A DNA stretch of 64,000 nt from JAQBDA01 sp963709875 (GCA_963709875.1 CAVPYB010000003.1:124001-188000); one strand, 5' to 3'. Counted from the stretch's first letter, positions 9,297-19,216 are shown. Numbers and translations: made by a program. The notes: generated from the sequence alone by a model not told the origin.

Positions 9297-10328
9297 TCAG
9301 GCGAAGGCTGAGAGGAAAGCCACGGCACAGGCCCCGATTTCGTCAAGGAGGTATCCGCCTTCCTGAATGATCAGCACAGGAAGATCCAAGGAGGCGATGC
9401 GGCGGCCAATCTCCGAGAATGAGGCGCGGCTCAGTATGAACCCACCCGCTGGATCGCCCTGACGGATATCCCAGCCGGCAGATAGCAGCAGACAGCCCGG
9501 CGCGAAGCCTGCGATCAGGCGCAGTGCTTCGTCTAGCGCGGTTATGTACGTTGTGTCATCTGTGCCGATGGGCAGGGGCCAGTTGCGATTGGCACCAAGA
9601 CCAGGTCCAGCGCCGCGCTCGTCCGCTCCACCCCAATAATATGGGTAGTCTTGATCTGGGTTGGCGTGCAGTGAGCAGTATAGCACAGAAGCGTCTTCAT
9701 AAAAGATTTCCTGCGTGCCGTTGCCGTGGTGGTAATCGAAATCCAGAATGGCAAGTTTTCGGTATGCTTGACCGCCGATAGACTGCATGTAGCGAGCAGC
9801 GATGGCAGCATTATTGAGGTAGCAGAACCCGCCGTACATGGCTGCAGCAGCATGGTGACCGGGAGGGCGGCAGATACTGTAGGCGCTCGTATCACCAGAC
9901 AGCAGCCTGTCCGCAGCGGTTAGCGCTGCCTGGGCGCTCCAGTAAGCAGCCTGCCAGGTTCCGACAAGGATCGGCGTGCCGGTCCCGAAGGCATAATATC
10001 CCAGTAAGCCGTCAGGATGCTCCGACTTACGGCGGATCTGCCGCCCCGAAAAGGTTGCCGGGAGAGCGGGAATAGGAGAGCGGTAGTATTGAGTGTACTG
10101 GGTGTAGATTGTCTGCAGGAAATGAATATAATCGGTATCGTGGACGGCGACCAGTGGGTCCATACCATGATCTATAGGCGCGAAAATTTCTCCGATCCGG
10201 GCCTGTTGTACCGCTGTGAATAGAATCTCTCCCCGTTGTGGCAGTTCTTCAGTTTCGAATAAGTTCCCTGATATTACGATGTGAGAAGTGTCGTGCAGCC
10301 GGTGCTGTTCCGGGTAAATGATATTCAT
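9297..10328 (-). CDS. Histone-deacetylase-family amidohydrolase (acetylpolyamine type?)
   Basis: A 343-residue zinc amidohydrolase. Family residues are intact: the HH pair in RPPGHHA (158-159), D198 and H200 in DFDYHHGNG, and D287 in SAGWD, which would hold the metal. The overall length and the ERGAGPGLGANRNWPL segment are closest to bacterial acetylpolyamine amidohydrolase or acetoin-utilisation proteins, so acetylated polyamines or other small amides are likely substrates. The start lies five bases after the pentapeptide-repeat gene's stop, so they form an operon. Substrate assignment is inference. Confidence 0.88.
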   Translation of the reverse strand: MNIIYPEQHRLHDTSHIVISGNLFETEELPQRGEILFTAVQQARIGEIFAPIDHGMDPLVAVHDTDYIHFLQTIYTQYTQYYRSPIPALPATFSGRQIRRKSEHPDGLLGYYAFGTGTPILVGTWQAAYWSAQAALTAADRLLSGDTSAYSICRPPGHHAAAAMYGGFCYLNNAAIAARYMQSIGGQAYRKLAILDFDYHHGNGTQEIFYEDASVLYCSLHANPDQDYPYYWGGADERGAGPGLGANRNWPLPIGTDDTTYITALDEALRLIAGFAPGCLLLSAGWDIRQGDPAGGFILSRASFSEIGRRIASLDLPVLIIQEGGYLLDEIGACAVAFLSAFA

Positions 10329-10332
10329 CCAG

Positions 10333-10977
10333 CTACCGGCTGAGATCTACCTGTGATTCTTTATTCTCTTCTGGCATGATGGCATTACTGAGGTCAACAT
10401 TGATGAAATGGGTGCCGCGAAGGTTTGCCCCTGTCAGGTCGGCTCCGGTAAGGTCAGTATTCTCGAAGTTTGCGTGGCGTAAATCTGCTCCGGTGAGGTC
10501 GGCTTCGAAGAGATTGGCATGCGCAAGATTGGCACTGTGAAGGTTGGCGCCAACCAGGTCGGATTTGCCGAGGTCGGCTCGGCTGAGGATCGATCCGCTG
10601 AGATTGGCGCGGTTTAAGTTTACGCGGCTTAAGACCGCACGGCTCAAGTTCGCCTCGACAATCATGGCTCCATCGAGATTAGCTCGGTCAAGATTGGCGC
10701 GGGTCATGTTCGCCCGGGTCAGGTTGGCGCCGAACAGATTCGCCTGGACGAGCTGCGCCTCGAACAGGTTGGCCTGATTCATATTCACCTTGATCATCTG
10801 CGCTTTATACAGGTTTGCCCAGCTCAGATCGCAGCGGGTCAGATCGGAGTGGCTCAGGTTGCACTCGCTAAGATCCGCCATCCAGAGACTTAGATCGCTC
10901 AAGTTAATTTTTACCAGCCACAACGGGCGCGGCCTGTTCAGCAAATCGTACACCTGGAAGACGGTTAAGTTCGACAT
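10333..10977 (-). CDS. Pentapeptide-repeat protein
   Basis: About 214 residues, almost wholly A(D/N)Lxx repeats (roughly 35 copies). These fold into a right-handed quadrilateral beta-helix. Some relatives (Qnr, MfpA) mimic DNA and protect gyrase; most have no known role. The ATG at 10977 is chosen over a TTG at 10992 because GGAGAG sits at good distance in front of it. It is the first gene of a two-gene unit with the HDAC-family enzyme. Confidence 0.85.
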   Translation of the reverse strand: MSNLTVFQVYDLLNRPRPLWLVKINLSDLSLWMADLSECNLSHSDLTRCDLSWANLYKAQMIKVNMNQANLFEAQLVQANLFGANLTRANMTRANLDRANLDGAMIVEANLSRAVLSRVNLNRANLSGSILSRADLGKSDLVGANLHSANLAHANLFEADLTGADLRHANFENTDLTGADLTGANLRGTHFINVDLSNAIMPEENKESQVDLSR

Positions 10978-11114
10978 CAAATCACTCTCCAAACAGCAAT
11001 GTAGAAACGGGCACTCTGAAGGCGCAATCCATACCTAGTGTAAGCGAAAAATTCTCTTCCTGCAATAATCAAACAAAAATGTAATGTTTTTATTATTTCG
11101 GATAGAATTTACAC

Positions 11115-11837
11115 GTGCAGCTCGCATGTGTCTTGATTATCCTATTCCTTGCTGTACTTACCCAGAGCATATCCGGATTTGGTTCTGCGCTGGTGGCTAT
11201 GGCGCTCCTCCCGGCGGTGATCGGTCTGCAGTTGGCTACCCCTCTTGTGGCGCTGGTAGCGATCAGCATGGAAATTGTCCTGCTGTATCGCTACCGGCAA
11301 ACGATCAAGATCGCTGCGATCCGGAATGTTATCATCGCTTCGATGGCTGGTATCCCCTTCGGCATCCTATTCCTGCGCCGGATCGATGAACGCATCACAC
11401 TGACGATACTAGGAGCAACAATTCTTGGGTATGCGACCTATTCTTTGCTGAAATTACATCCACCGCGCCTGAACCATCCAGCCTGGGGGATTGGAGCGGG
11501 TTTGATCGGGGGTATCCTGGGAGGCGCGTACAACACGTCCGGACCGCCGGTAATCGTCTATGGGGACTGCAGGAGATGGCCGCAGGAGGAGTTCAAAGGC
11601 AATTTGCAGGGGTTCTTCGTAATTAGCAGCATGATGATCGCGCTTGCGCATTTGTTCAGCGGCAGCATTACGCCTGAGGTGTGGCGTTATTATCTACCCA
11701 GCCTGCCGGTAACAGCAGCGGCAATTCTCATCGGTACTGCGCTGGACCGATATATCCGAGAGCCTGTATTCCGCAAGATCGTGCTGGTGGTGCTGATCGT
11801 GATGGGGCTGAGACTGGTAATATCCTCATTGTTCTAA
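11115..11837 (+). CDS. TauE/SafE (TSUP) family membrane permease
   Basis: A 240-residue integral membrane protein with seven to eight hydrophobic segments. It has the TSUP-type N-terminus (LTQSISGFGSALVAMALLP) and its repeat in the second half (GGILGGAYNTSGPPVIVY). The family moves sulfite, sulfonates or related anions. The start is a GTG; an in-frame stop lies four codons upstream, so no longer start is possible. TAGAAT is found six bases before it and no ribosome binding site is visible, again a leaderless look. No sulfur-metabolism gene is adjacent. Confidence 0.85.
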   Translation: MQLACVLIILFLAVLTQSISGFGSALVAMALLPAVIGLQLATPLVALVAISMEIVLLYRYRQTIKIAAIRNVIIASMAGIPFGILFLRRIDERITLTILGATILGYATYSLLKLHPPRLNHPAWGIGAGLIGGILGGAYNTSGPPVIVYGDCRRWPQEEFKGNLQGFFVISSMMIALAHLFSGSITPEVWRYYLPSLPVTAAAILIGTALDRYIREPVFRKIVLVVLIVMGLRLVISSLF

Positions 11838-12103
11838 CCACTTTGAGCGTGGGCTATTGATCCCGATGGCCACTTTGCCGCTCTCTTAAAAATCCAGATA
11901 TTGTAAATACAGTCCTATCTCCTAACAATACAATAATGCAAGTATTTATGCAGCCTGATAAAAATGTAAGGCAATAGATTGCAGTTTGTGTTGTAATTGG
12001 TTGATGATTGTCACCGGCGCGTCTTCCTGGTGTTCGATTATTTCGCTTATCTACAGAAACTCTATAACAAATTGGGGTTACTTTCATCATTTGGAGCTGT
12101 AGT

Positions 12104-15100
12104 ATGAACCAAAACTCACACAAAAAGCTTTCCACAATCTGGCTGTGCTTATTTGCCATCCTGGCGGCAGCTTTATCCCCACTTGGTGGTGTCACAAATG
12201 TCCAGGCGGGTGTTTCGACTGGGGTCTCAGAATATTACATCCCTGGTGGTACAGATCAACTTTGGAGCATCTTCACCGATCTCGATAACGATCCAGTGCT
12301 GGTGGGATCGCAGGGGCTGCACGAAGTTATCGCCATCACCATCTCGACGGATAACACGACGATATTCTATGACCATTGGGAGAACGGTTATACGTTTGAC
12401 CGAACGACATTTACGGGCGAGGATGAATTGTATTCCGGGAACACCGGGCTGGTGATCGAGCTGGAAAGCAGCGCTGTACCTATACCGCGCGGGACGGGGT
12501 TGAATGTGTGTACCAGCACTAATCCATTGGGGGGCACCACAGCCTGCTATGATGGCCGCGATCGTCTATACGTGGTTGGTGGCACTGCAACTGTAACCAG
12601 GGCGGTTTGGCCTGAGTCGATAGGGACGGTATATGCTTGGGCATGGGAGTTGTTCCCGACCAAGCCCTACCTGACCCACTATACCATTCCGGTGGGTGAA
12701 AACCTGGCTTCTGCGCCTGCCAGCTACGATGATTTTGATAAGGTTTACGTTCTGGTCCAATCTACGACCGACAACAACCCTGTTCAAATTGACGACCCAA
12801 CTACACCAGCAACACCCGATGTAAATATCGTGTTAGACGCCGGAGAGGTCAGCGAGCTGTTCCATGTCAACACCGGCACGACGGTCGACGCCAGCTACCC
12901 GGTGCAATCCCAATTTATCGTCGGGCAGGCACACGCAGGAGAGGCATCGGAGTCGCGCGGGCTGACCTCCGTGCCGGAGAATCTATGGGATAACGAATAC
13001 TACAATCCGGTGGCAGGCTTTGGGATCAGCGGGGATGGAAATAACCATAACGTGGATATTTATATCTACAACCCGAACACCACCGATATCACTGTCAGCT
13101 ATGCCGACAGCTCCGGAACCGGAAGTTTCGTTGTGTCGAGCAGCAGCACGCTGTCATACTCGGATGGCACAGGGCGATTTGTGCCGCAAAATTCAGGCGT
13201 CTACCTGTCTTCCAGCGACCTATTCTGGGGCATTGGCTCCGGGGATGCCGAAGATTACGATTACGACTGGGGTTTCAGCCTGGTGCCTGCCAATTCGCTA
13301 ACCGATGAATACTTCCTGGGCTGGGCACCCGGTGATAATCAGGCGTCACCTACCAATAATGGCTCTCCAGCCTGGATTACACCTGTCCAGGACAGCACGA
13401 CGGTATTCGTCGACTACAGCCCAACGGATGGCAGCGCCGATCTATCATTCGTTATCGACAGGTTGGAAGTGACCCGGGTATTCGATCCGGATAATGAAAA
13501 TACAGGCATGCACATTTGGGCAAGCGGACCTATCGCGGTTGCGTGGGGAGAAGATGGGGCAGCATCTCAGATCACGAATCCATACCTGGACATGGGGTAT
13601 ACAACCCTGCCCTTGTTAGATGATTTTGTCGACATCGTTCTCGATTTCGATAAATCCGTTGACCCTGATGTCGTCAGCGCACAGGTCGGGCAGGTGGTAA
13701 CCTTTACTTTAGTCACTTCAACGGATAGTTTTGCGGTAAATGACGTCGATATTGAGGATATCCTTCCACCCAATTGGGGTTATGTAGATGACAGTACTGT
13801 GATTACATTCCCCGATACCAGCACAGTCTCCGGCAACCCGGCTGACCCATCGATTGCAGGACAAATCCTGACCTGGGATATCGATGTGGATATGAACCCG
13901 TACGAACAGCTAAGCATCGTGTTCCAGGCGGTGACAACCGGAATCCCCACCCAAGGGTTCAGCCGGAATGAAGCGGCTACAAGCGGTAGCATGGCAGGTA
14001 TGACATTCACCGCGACAGACAGCGCATTGATCTATATATCCAACTTGCGCATAGACAAAACTTCGAGTGCCGGTGGCTATGCATCCCCTGGTCAAACAAT
14101 CACTTACACAGTCGTGATAACAAACAGCGGAACATCTATCGAGAATAATGTTGCAGTCAGCGATACGCTCCCGGTAGGTACGACCTATGTGCCTAACAGC
14201 ACCTGGATTACATTCCCTTCGTTGAGTACAGATACCTATCTGGACCAATTCGGCGCGGCCAACTATAACAACAGCAACGGTACTGCAGACTGGAGCGGCA
14301 CCTCATGGGTGGAGTCAGGCGATGATGGCAGCCCGGCTACCGGTCAGCTGAGGATCACCGGCGGAGAACTCTATTTCCGGGGGAGCGCAGTTTCGAGTGC
14401 CTTCTCCGCTCAGAGGGCGACTGATCTCCTTGGCGTTAACAGCGCCGTGCTTTCGTTCAGCTATGACGAAGACGGTACGCTGGAGGCAGGCGACCAGGTC
14501 CAGGTCAGCGTTTACGATGGCACCACCTGGAATGATGTACTGACTTTATCGAACGATTTTGGCGGTCCACATACTTTCAGCCAGGATATCACCTCTTGGG
14601 CAAATGCTAATACACAAATCAGATTCGGTGTAGTAGGATTTTCCGGATTCAATGAGAATTTTGCTGTGGATAATGTCCAGGTTCAGTTTGAATCCCCCGG
14701 GGCACCGGTGACGAACCCTGGAGGGGCACCGCCGGACCTGGTATCTGCATCGGATGGCTACAATTTGGGTGTTGGTCAGAGGATGACCGTGACCTTTCAG
14801 GTGGTGGTAGATAATCCCACTCCTCCCGGGCAGTCTGAGATCGTCAATACTGTCGGTGTGACAACAGACCGGCAGCGCGACCCGCTGGAGGATACCGTCC
14901 GAGATGAGCTGCCACGTTCCAGCATCAGTGATTACGTCTGGATGGATTTGAACAGCGATGGCATCCAGGACCCGGGTGAACCAGGCGTCTCCGGAGTTGT
15001 CGTAAACCTCTTCGATGCCGGTCCGGATGGGCAGCCAGGCGGTGGGGATGATACTGCGGTCGGGACAACGGCGACCGATGCAAGTGGACTCTACTCATTC

Positions 15101-15940
15101 GACAACTTGTTGGCAAGCTCGTATTACGTAGAATTCGTCCTGCCGAGTGGTTACGGCTTCACCACACAGGATGCAGGCGGAGATGATTCGTTGGACAGCG
15201 ACCCGGATACGACTACCGGGCATACCGGGTTATATGCTCTGGTGGCCGGCAGCTCGTACCCGGATGTGGATGCCGGTCTGGCGACTTCCAGCCTGGATTA
15301 CGGTGATCTTCCGCCCGGCTACGGAGTTTCACTACTGATGGATGATGGCGCTCGCCATCTTGTGGGCAGCCTGACCCTGGGCGCCGGGATCGATACCGAC
15401 CATGATGGTCAGGAAGATATCATCGCCGACGGGGACACGAACGAGGATGGGATTACGCGGGTTAACCAGGGCTGGAAGAACAATATGGTAGTTGATATCG
15501 TGATCGATTTGCAGGGAAGCACTGGCAGCGGGACATCAGACGTGGGAGTGTGGATCGATTGGAACAATGATGGCACATTCGACCCGGCTAGCGATTTCCT
15601 TCCGTTCAGCGGCTTAACCGTTGGTGTCACCAATACAGTCCAGATCACCGTCCCAGATAGCCTGGTATACACTGTTGGAGACTCGCTGTATGTACGTGTG
15701 CGGGCATTCGACCCGGCCAGCCTGCCCGGTGGCAGCCTGGATGCAGGCGAATATCTTGGGCTGGCGTCAAATGGGGAGGTGGAGGATTATTTCTGGCAGT
15801 TCACGCCCACCAATGTGAGGCTGACGGTAATTCAGGCATCTGTGCTGCCGATTTCCCCCAATTGGCTGGTGATAGCGGGCTGGGCACTTCTTCTGGTTTT
15901 GATCTTTATGGCAGCAATCGGTCGCAGGCTGCAAAACTAA
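12104..15940 (+). CDS. Large secreted surface protein with DUF11, SdrB-like and GEVED-like domains
   Basis: A 1278-residue protein with a signal peptide (about residues 1-35). A long N-terminal region of unknown fold follows. Next come a DUF11-type beta-sandwich (from about 647, TVVITNSGTSIENNVAVSDT), an SdrB-like Ca-binding-type domain (from about 940, VWMDLNSDGIQDPGEPGVSG) and a GEVED-like region (from about 1064, with VGVWIDWNNDGTF and LASNGEVEDYFW). The C-terminus is a membrane anchor (about 1252-1272) followed by RRLQN. There is no LPxTG. It is likely displayed at the cell surface as an adhesin or envelope protein. A GGAG precedes the ATG, and a terminator follows about 35 bases after the stop. 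Confidence 0.88.
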   Translation: MNQNSHKKLSTIWLCLFAILAAALSPLGGVTNVQAGVSTGVSEYYIPGGTDQLWSIFTDLDNDPVLVGSQGLHEVIAITISTDNTTIFYDHWENGYTFDRTTFTGEDELYSGNTGLVIELESSAVPIPRGTGLNVCTSTNPLGGTTACYDGRDRLYVVGGTATVTRAVWPESIGTVYAWAWELFPTKPYLTHYTIPVGENLASAPASYDDFDKVYVLVQSTTDNNPVQIDDPTTPATPDVNIVLDAGEVSELFHVNTGTTVDASYPVQSQFIVGQAHAGEASESRGLTSVPENLWDNEYYNPVAGFGISGDGNNHNVDIYIYNPNTTDITVSYADSSGTGSFVVSSSSTLSYSDGTGRFVPQNSGVYLSSSDLFWGIGSGDAEDYDYDWGFSLVPANSLTDEYFLGWAPGDNQASPTNNGSPAWITPVQDSTTVFVDYSPTDGSADLSFVIDRLEVTRVFDPDNENTGMHIWASGPIAVAWGEDGAASQITNPYLDMGYTTLPLLDDFVDIVLDFDKSVDPDVVSAQVGQVVTFTLVTSTDSFAVNDVDIEDILPPNWGYVDDSTVITFPDTSTVSGNPADPSIAGQILTWDIDVDMNPYEQLSIVFQAVTTGIPTQGFSRNEAATSGSMAGMTFTATDSALIYISNLRIDKTSSAGGYASPGQTITYTVVITNSGTSIENNVAVSDTLPVGTTYVPNSTWITFPSLSTDTYLDQFGAANYNNSNGTADWSGTSWVESGDDGSPATGQLRITGGELYFRGSAVSSAFSAQRATDLLGVNSAVLSFSYDEDGTLEAGDQVQVSVYDGTTWNDVLTLSNDFGGPHTFSQDITSWANANTQIRFGVVGFSGFNENFAVDNVQVQFESPGAPVTNPGGAPPDLVSASDGYNLGVGQRMTVTFQVVVDNPTPPGQSEIVNTVGVTTDRQRDPLEDTVRDELPRSSISDYVWMDLNSDGIQDPGEPGVSGVVVNLFDAGPDGQPGGGDDTAVGTTATDASGLYSFDNLLASSYYVEFVLPSGYGFTTQDAGGDDSLDSDPDTTTGHTGLYALVAGSSYPDVDAGLATSSLDYGDLPPGYGVSLLMDDGARHLVGSLTLGAGIDTDHDGQEDIIADGDTNEDGITRVNQGWKNNMVVDIVIDLQGSTGSGTSDVGVWIDWNNDGTFDPASDFLPFSGLTVGVTNTVQITVPDSLVYTVGDSLYVRVRAFDPASLPGGSLDAGEYLGLASNGEVEDYFWQFTPTNVRLTVIQASVLPISPNWLVIAGWALLLVLIFMAAIGRRLQN

Positions 15941-15976
15941 CCAATATCTGGGGCTTTCTAGAAAGAACGGCTAGAT

Positions 15977-16009
15977 ATCTGACCGGCATTCAAACCGGTC
16001 AGATTTTTT
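15977..16009 (+). terminator. Rho-independent terminator after the surface protein gene
   Basis: A perfect 10-bp stem (15977-15986 with 15995-16004), an 8-base loop and a T-run on the plus strand. The stop codon of the minus-strand gene lies inside the right arm, so the two convergent genes share it. Confidence 0.85.
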
Positions 16010-16646
16010 CTACCAGCATTTCTTCGAGCAGACGGGGTAAATTCTGGATGGAGAAGCCATTATTCAGGTGAGACTTCAAGCTTTCCAGAAGCATCTCGTT
16101 ATCGAGCAGGTCATTTACGGTTCGGATGAGGTCTGGATAATCTTCATTCAACCGGGTCAGATAATAGTGCAGCAGGTCGGGGGTGAGGAATGCGGCTGGT
16201 TGTGACCGAATCTGGGCAGCCACAGAAAAGACCACATACCCCTGCCTTGATCGTGTGTCGGAGCCGTTTTCTGCCCACAGCAGGCGGTCTGCCTCATCGC
16301 CGCGCACAATGGCTGCTTCACTGATCGTGTTGGGCTCAATTCCAGGGCGAGCTTCCCACATACGCTCGAAATAGGTTTCCCCTTTGAGTTGGCTGACCTC
16401 CATATACAGCCAAAACTCTCCCTCCTGCAAACTCTCCACTGGAGATTGTTCATCACCATTGATGATCACCTGGAATATATCATCTGCCAGTTCATCGTCC
16501 TCAATGATCTCGATCATCGGGATGATGATCCCGAATTCGTCGAAGAACATTTCCTGAAATCCGGATATCTCGGAAGCAATCTGCTCTCGATCGATACCTG
16601 GCAGTTTACCAAGCTTGACCTGGATAGAAGGTTGGATAGCGTCCAT
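15999..16646 (-). CDS. Small soluble protein resembling the FlhA/SctV cytoplasmic domain
   Basis: A 215-residue protein without membrane segments. The C-terminal pattern (LNEDYPDLIRTVNDLL, then LKSHLNNGFSIQNLPRLLE) follows the FHIPEP/FlhA signature, where a YP-x-L/V helix precedes a LLREGVSIRDLRTILE-like helix. The earlier IFQVIINGDEQSPVESLQEG resembles the FlhA segment YRIKIKGVEVARGELxPG. FlhA's cytoplasmic domain docks chaperone-substrate complexes at the export gate; here the membrane half is absent. It is the last gene of the CHAT operon, 58 bases after the TPR gene. The resemblance was judged by eye and is inference; the function is unknown. Confidence 0.6.
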   Translation of the reverse strand: MDAIQPSIQVKLGKLPGIDREQIASEISGFQEMFFDEFGIIIPMIEIIEDDELADDIFQVIINGDEQSPVESLQEGEFWLYMEVSQLKGETYFERMWEARPGIEPNTISEAAIVRGDEADRLLWAENGSDTRSRQGYVVFSVAAQIRSQPAAFLTPDLLHYYLTRLNEDYPDLIRTVNDLLDNEMLLESLKSHLNNGFSIQNLPRLLEEMLVEKI

Positions 16647-16704
16647 ACAATTATCGCCTATCTATACTAATTCTGATCACTCGATACCTCACTCACACTT
16701 TGCC

Positions 16705-19206
16705 CTACTCAGCTGTTATCTTACCTGCCAATAGATTGACGAGGTCCGTAATGCTTTGATCATCCTCCCGGAGGTTAATATACTCCTGGCAGACTTGCTG
16801 GATATTCTTCAAGGATATTTTCTTATCTAACAAATTCCTTAATACCAATGTATAGCGCAGAAGCTCTTCCTGCGAGCGGGCGATCTCATTGACGGTATCA
16901 TCATTGCAAGCTGACAGCAGGTTTACCATATCCTGGAAACCAAGCAAATCATGATGGTCATCTGTGGCTAATTTCTCCAGGTGGTTCAAGATATATTCAT
17001 TGGTTGTGTAGAATCCCATGATCCTGTCACGATCTTGCTCGTCGATATCATCGCGGTCATCAATCCAGTGACCGTAGGGCGTGTCATATGGGTAGTCTGA
17101 CCCGTCATATTCACCCCCAACCTGGGCGAAAATCTTACCGGGTTCCACATAGCCAAAATCCTGATAGGTTTCCTGGAAGTATATTTCATATCTCCCACTC
17201 TGGCTGTATTCCGGGTCCAGGTATGAATACAGGATGCCCGGGAGCTCCACTCCCATCTTGTCCAGAATGTTCTGGCGCAGGACCTGGATAGCGCTGCGGG
17301 TGTTTTCTGAGAGGTCGGATTGGTCTTCACTCAGGATGTCTGCCAGAAGATTATCGCTGACCCGGATGCGGATGCCGGGTACGACCGGGCTTAAATTCCG
17401 CGCTTCTTCGCCGTACAGGTTAATAAATTTGAACTCTGACTCCAGAGCATGCATGCGGGTAGGGTATTCCGGTTCGGAGGGATTCAGCTCGGCTGATTGT
17501 TTCAAATGGGAAATGGCTTCGACAAGCTCCTCAAGTCGGGCGCCGGGTGTTTTCTGATTTTCAAGCGCCAGTGCGAGATTCGAATGCAGCACATCATCTT
17601 CCGGATCGGCTTCGATTGCCAGGCGGTAGCGGCTGGCGGCGAGGGTGAATTCGTTGAAATAATAGTGCATATTGCCAATGCGGTTCTGGTAGGTATCCTC
17701 GTAGCTCTCCCCGTTATACTGGCGTAGAATATCCAACGCACGGAGGGAGATGTCTCTCTCACTGCTGGATTGGTAGCTATCTGCGAGTGTGGAAAGAACG
17801 GATATCGCGCCAGGGTTGTCCGGCTCGATCTCCAATGATTTCAGCAGGTCCGCTAAGGCATCTTCGTATCTTTCGAGATCGTTATAATTTTCTGCACGTC
17901 CTGCCAGGAGGAAGCTCTCCCATTCCGGATGTATGCCAAAACAGCGGTTGGAGGCATCCAATGCAGCCTGCGGGTTCTGGAGCTGCATTTCCAGACGCAT
18001 GATGCCCCAGGTCCCATCGATGGCGTTAGGTGCAATTTCAGCAGTCTTCTCAAAACTGCTGCGTGCAAGCTCGATGTTAGCGTTATCTGTTGGATCATCT
18101 TGGTACATGTCCAGATAGGTCAAACCCTTCCAGAAATTTGCCATGACTGAACGGTCGTCAAGCTTCAGGGCCTGGTCTATATACTCAATCGCCTGATCAA
18201 AGCGGGAAATTTCCTTATAGATCATGCCCATCGAGACCAATGTGTAAGGGTGATCTTGATCCAGGGCAAGGACACGTGTCAAAATCGGCGGAAGCCGATC
18301 TTCCCTCTCATGTATGCGTACTTTATCCCCATAAAAATTCAACAGGCGGCGATATCCGTCCACTGCGCCGGGTGCATTAACTGTCGCCTGCTGGTAATAA
18401 TCTTCCACGCGAGCAGGCTCCCCGGTATTGTCGTAATAATCGCCCATATTTACAAATCCATCTGGGATATCCGGCATCTTTTCGATAACACGTTCGAAAT
18501 ATACCCTGGCTCGCTCGTATTCTTTTTTATACATCCAGTACTCGCCCCACGCGATCTGCAGCCGCGGGTCGTCCGGGAGGATTCCATCGGCCTCTTCGAG
18601 CAATATCCTCGCTTTGGTGGGTTGGAAGAAATGGTACAGCTGGATCTCAGCTGCGGTTGCCAGCATCTGCACGCGCGCCTCAGGAGAGAGCTCCTGTGTG
18701 GACAGAAAAATGAACCAATCATACGTCTCTGTCCAGCGGCTCTTACTGACCAGCTCTGCGACCTCCCTGATCCGTTTTATCGGCCACTCTGGTGAGGGCG
18801 AATACCGCAGGCCTTTTTGGGCGATCTGGCTGCCAAATTCCGTGCGCCAGCCACGGTGAGAGAAAGCGCTGACGTACGTCTCAAGCCACTTGCTCCAGCC
18901 GGTTGATTTATCCTCATCGAACGCGCGCAGCAATCGGAACACCTCCCGGTCGGTGGCAATCTCGGCAAACCTATCTCGCAAACCTATCAGAACCGGCATC
19001 AGACGTTCCTGATCTGCTAGACCGACTTGCCGGTCGAAAGCCGCCCAGGCACCCATGATCGACGTGCCTGCTCGAAGGCTCAATACCGTATCACGCAATG
19101 TCTCAAGGGCATCTGTGGCTGCTCGCATCTCTGCACCCGCCTGTGCAGCGTCGCAATAGGCATCGGCAAAATAGCGGGTTAGTTCTACCCAGGATACAAC
19201 TCCCAT
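16705..19206 (-). CDS. TPR protein with C-terminal FlhA_C-like domain
   Basis: About 833 residues, cytoplasmic. The N-terminal 150 residues are helical and unrecognised. A long array of TPR helices follows (blocks such as YEDALADLLKSLEIEPDNPG and FDQAIEYIDQALKLDDRS). From about residue 605 to 815 comes a region matching the FHIPEP layout: an IRIRVSDNL strand, LRQNILDKMGVELPGI, GRYEIYFQETYQ, then LEKLATDDHHDLLGFQDMV and VLRNLLDKKISLKNIQQV. Those last two helices parallel FlhA's HAHELLGRQEV and LLREGVSIRDL helices. ATG at 19206 is chosen because GAGG precedes it and it starts ten bases after the CHAT stop; a GTG at 19242 is the alternative. It is probably a scaffold for the peptidase encoded just upstream; this is inference. 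Confidence 0.75.
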   Translation of the reverse strand: MGVVSWVELTRYFADAYCDAAQAGAEMRAATDALETLRDTVLSLRAGTSIMGAWAAFDRQVGLADQERLMPVLIGLRDRFAEIATDREVFRLLRAFDEDKSTGWSKWLETYVSAFSHRGWRTEFGSQIAQKGLRYSPSPEWPIKRIREVAELVSKSRWTETYDWFIFLSTQELSPEARVQMLATAAEIQLYHFFQPTKARILLEEADGILPDDPRLQIAWGEYWMYKKEYERARVYFERVIEKMPDIPDGFVNMGDYYDNTGEPARVEDYYQQATVNAPGAVDGYRRLLNFYGDKVRIHEREDRLPPILTRVLALDQDHPYTLVSMGMIYKEISRFDQAIEYIDQALKLDDRSVMANFWKGLTYLDMYQDDPTDNANIELARSSFEKTAEIAPNAIDGTWGIMRLEMQLQNPQAALDASNRCFGIHPEWESFLLAGRAENYNDLERYEDALADLLKSLEIEPDNPGAISVLSTLADSYQSSSERDISLRALDILRQYNGESYEDTYQNRIGNMHYYFNEFTLAASRYRLAIEADPEDDVLHSNLALALENQKTPGARLEELVEAISHLKQSAELNPSEPEYPTRMHALESEFKFINLYGEEARNLSPVVPGIRIRVSDNLLADILSEDQSDLSENTRSAIQVLRQNILDKMGVELPGILYSYLDPEYSQSGRYEIYFQETYQDFGYVEPGKIFAQVGGEYDGSDYPYDTPYGHWIDDRDDIDEQDRDRIMGFYTTNEYILNHLEKLATDDHHDLLGFQDMVNLLSACNDDTVNEIARSQEELLRYTLVLRNLLDKKISLKNIQQVCQEYINLREDDQSITDLVNLLAGKITAE

Positions 19207-19216
19207 TCTGGCTTCC

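Noticed and set aside
15999..19206. FlhA_C-like domains read as part of a flagellar or type III secretion system
   Set aside because: No membrane export gate, ATPase, needle or rod gene is nearby and the neighbours are CHAT and TPR proteins.
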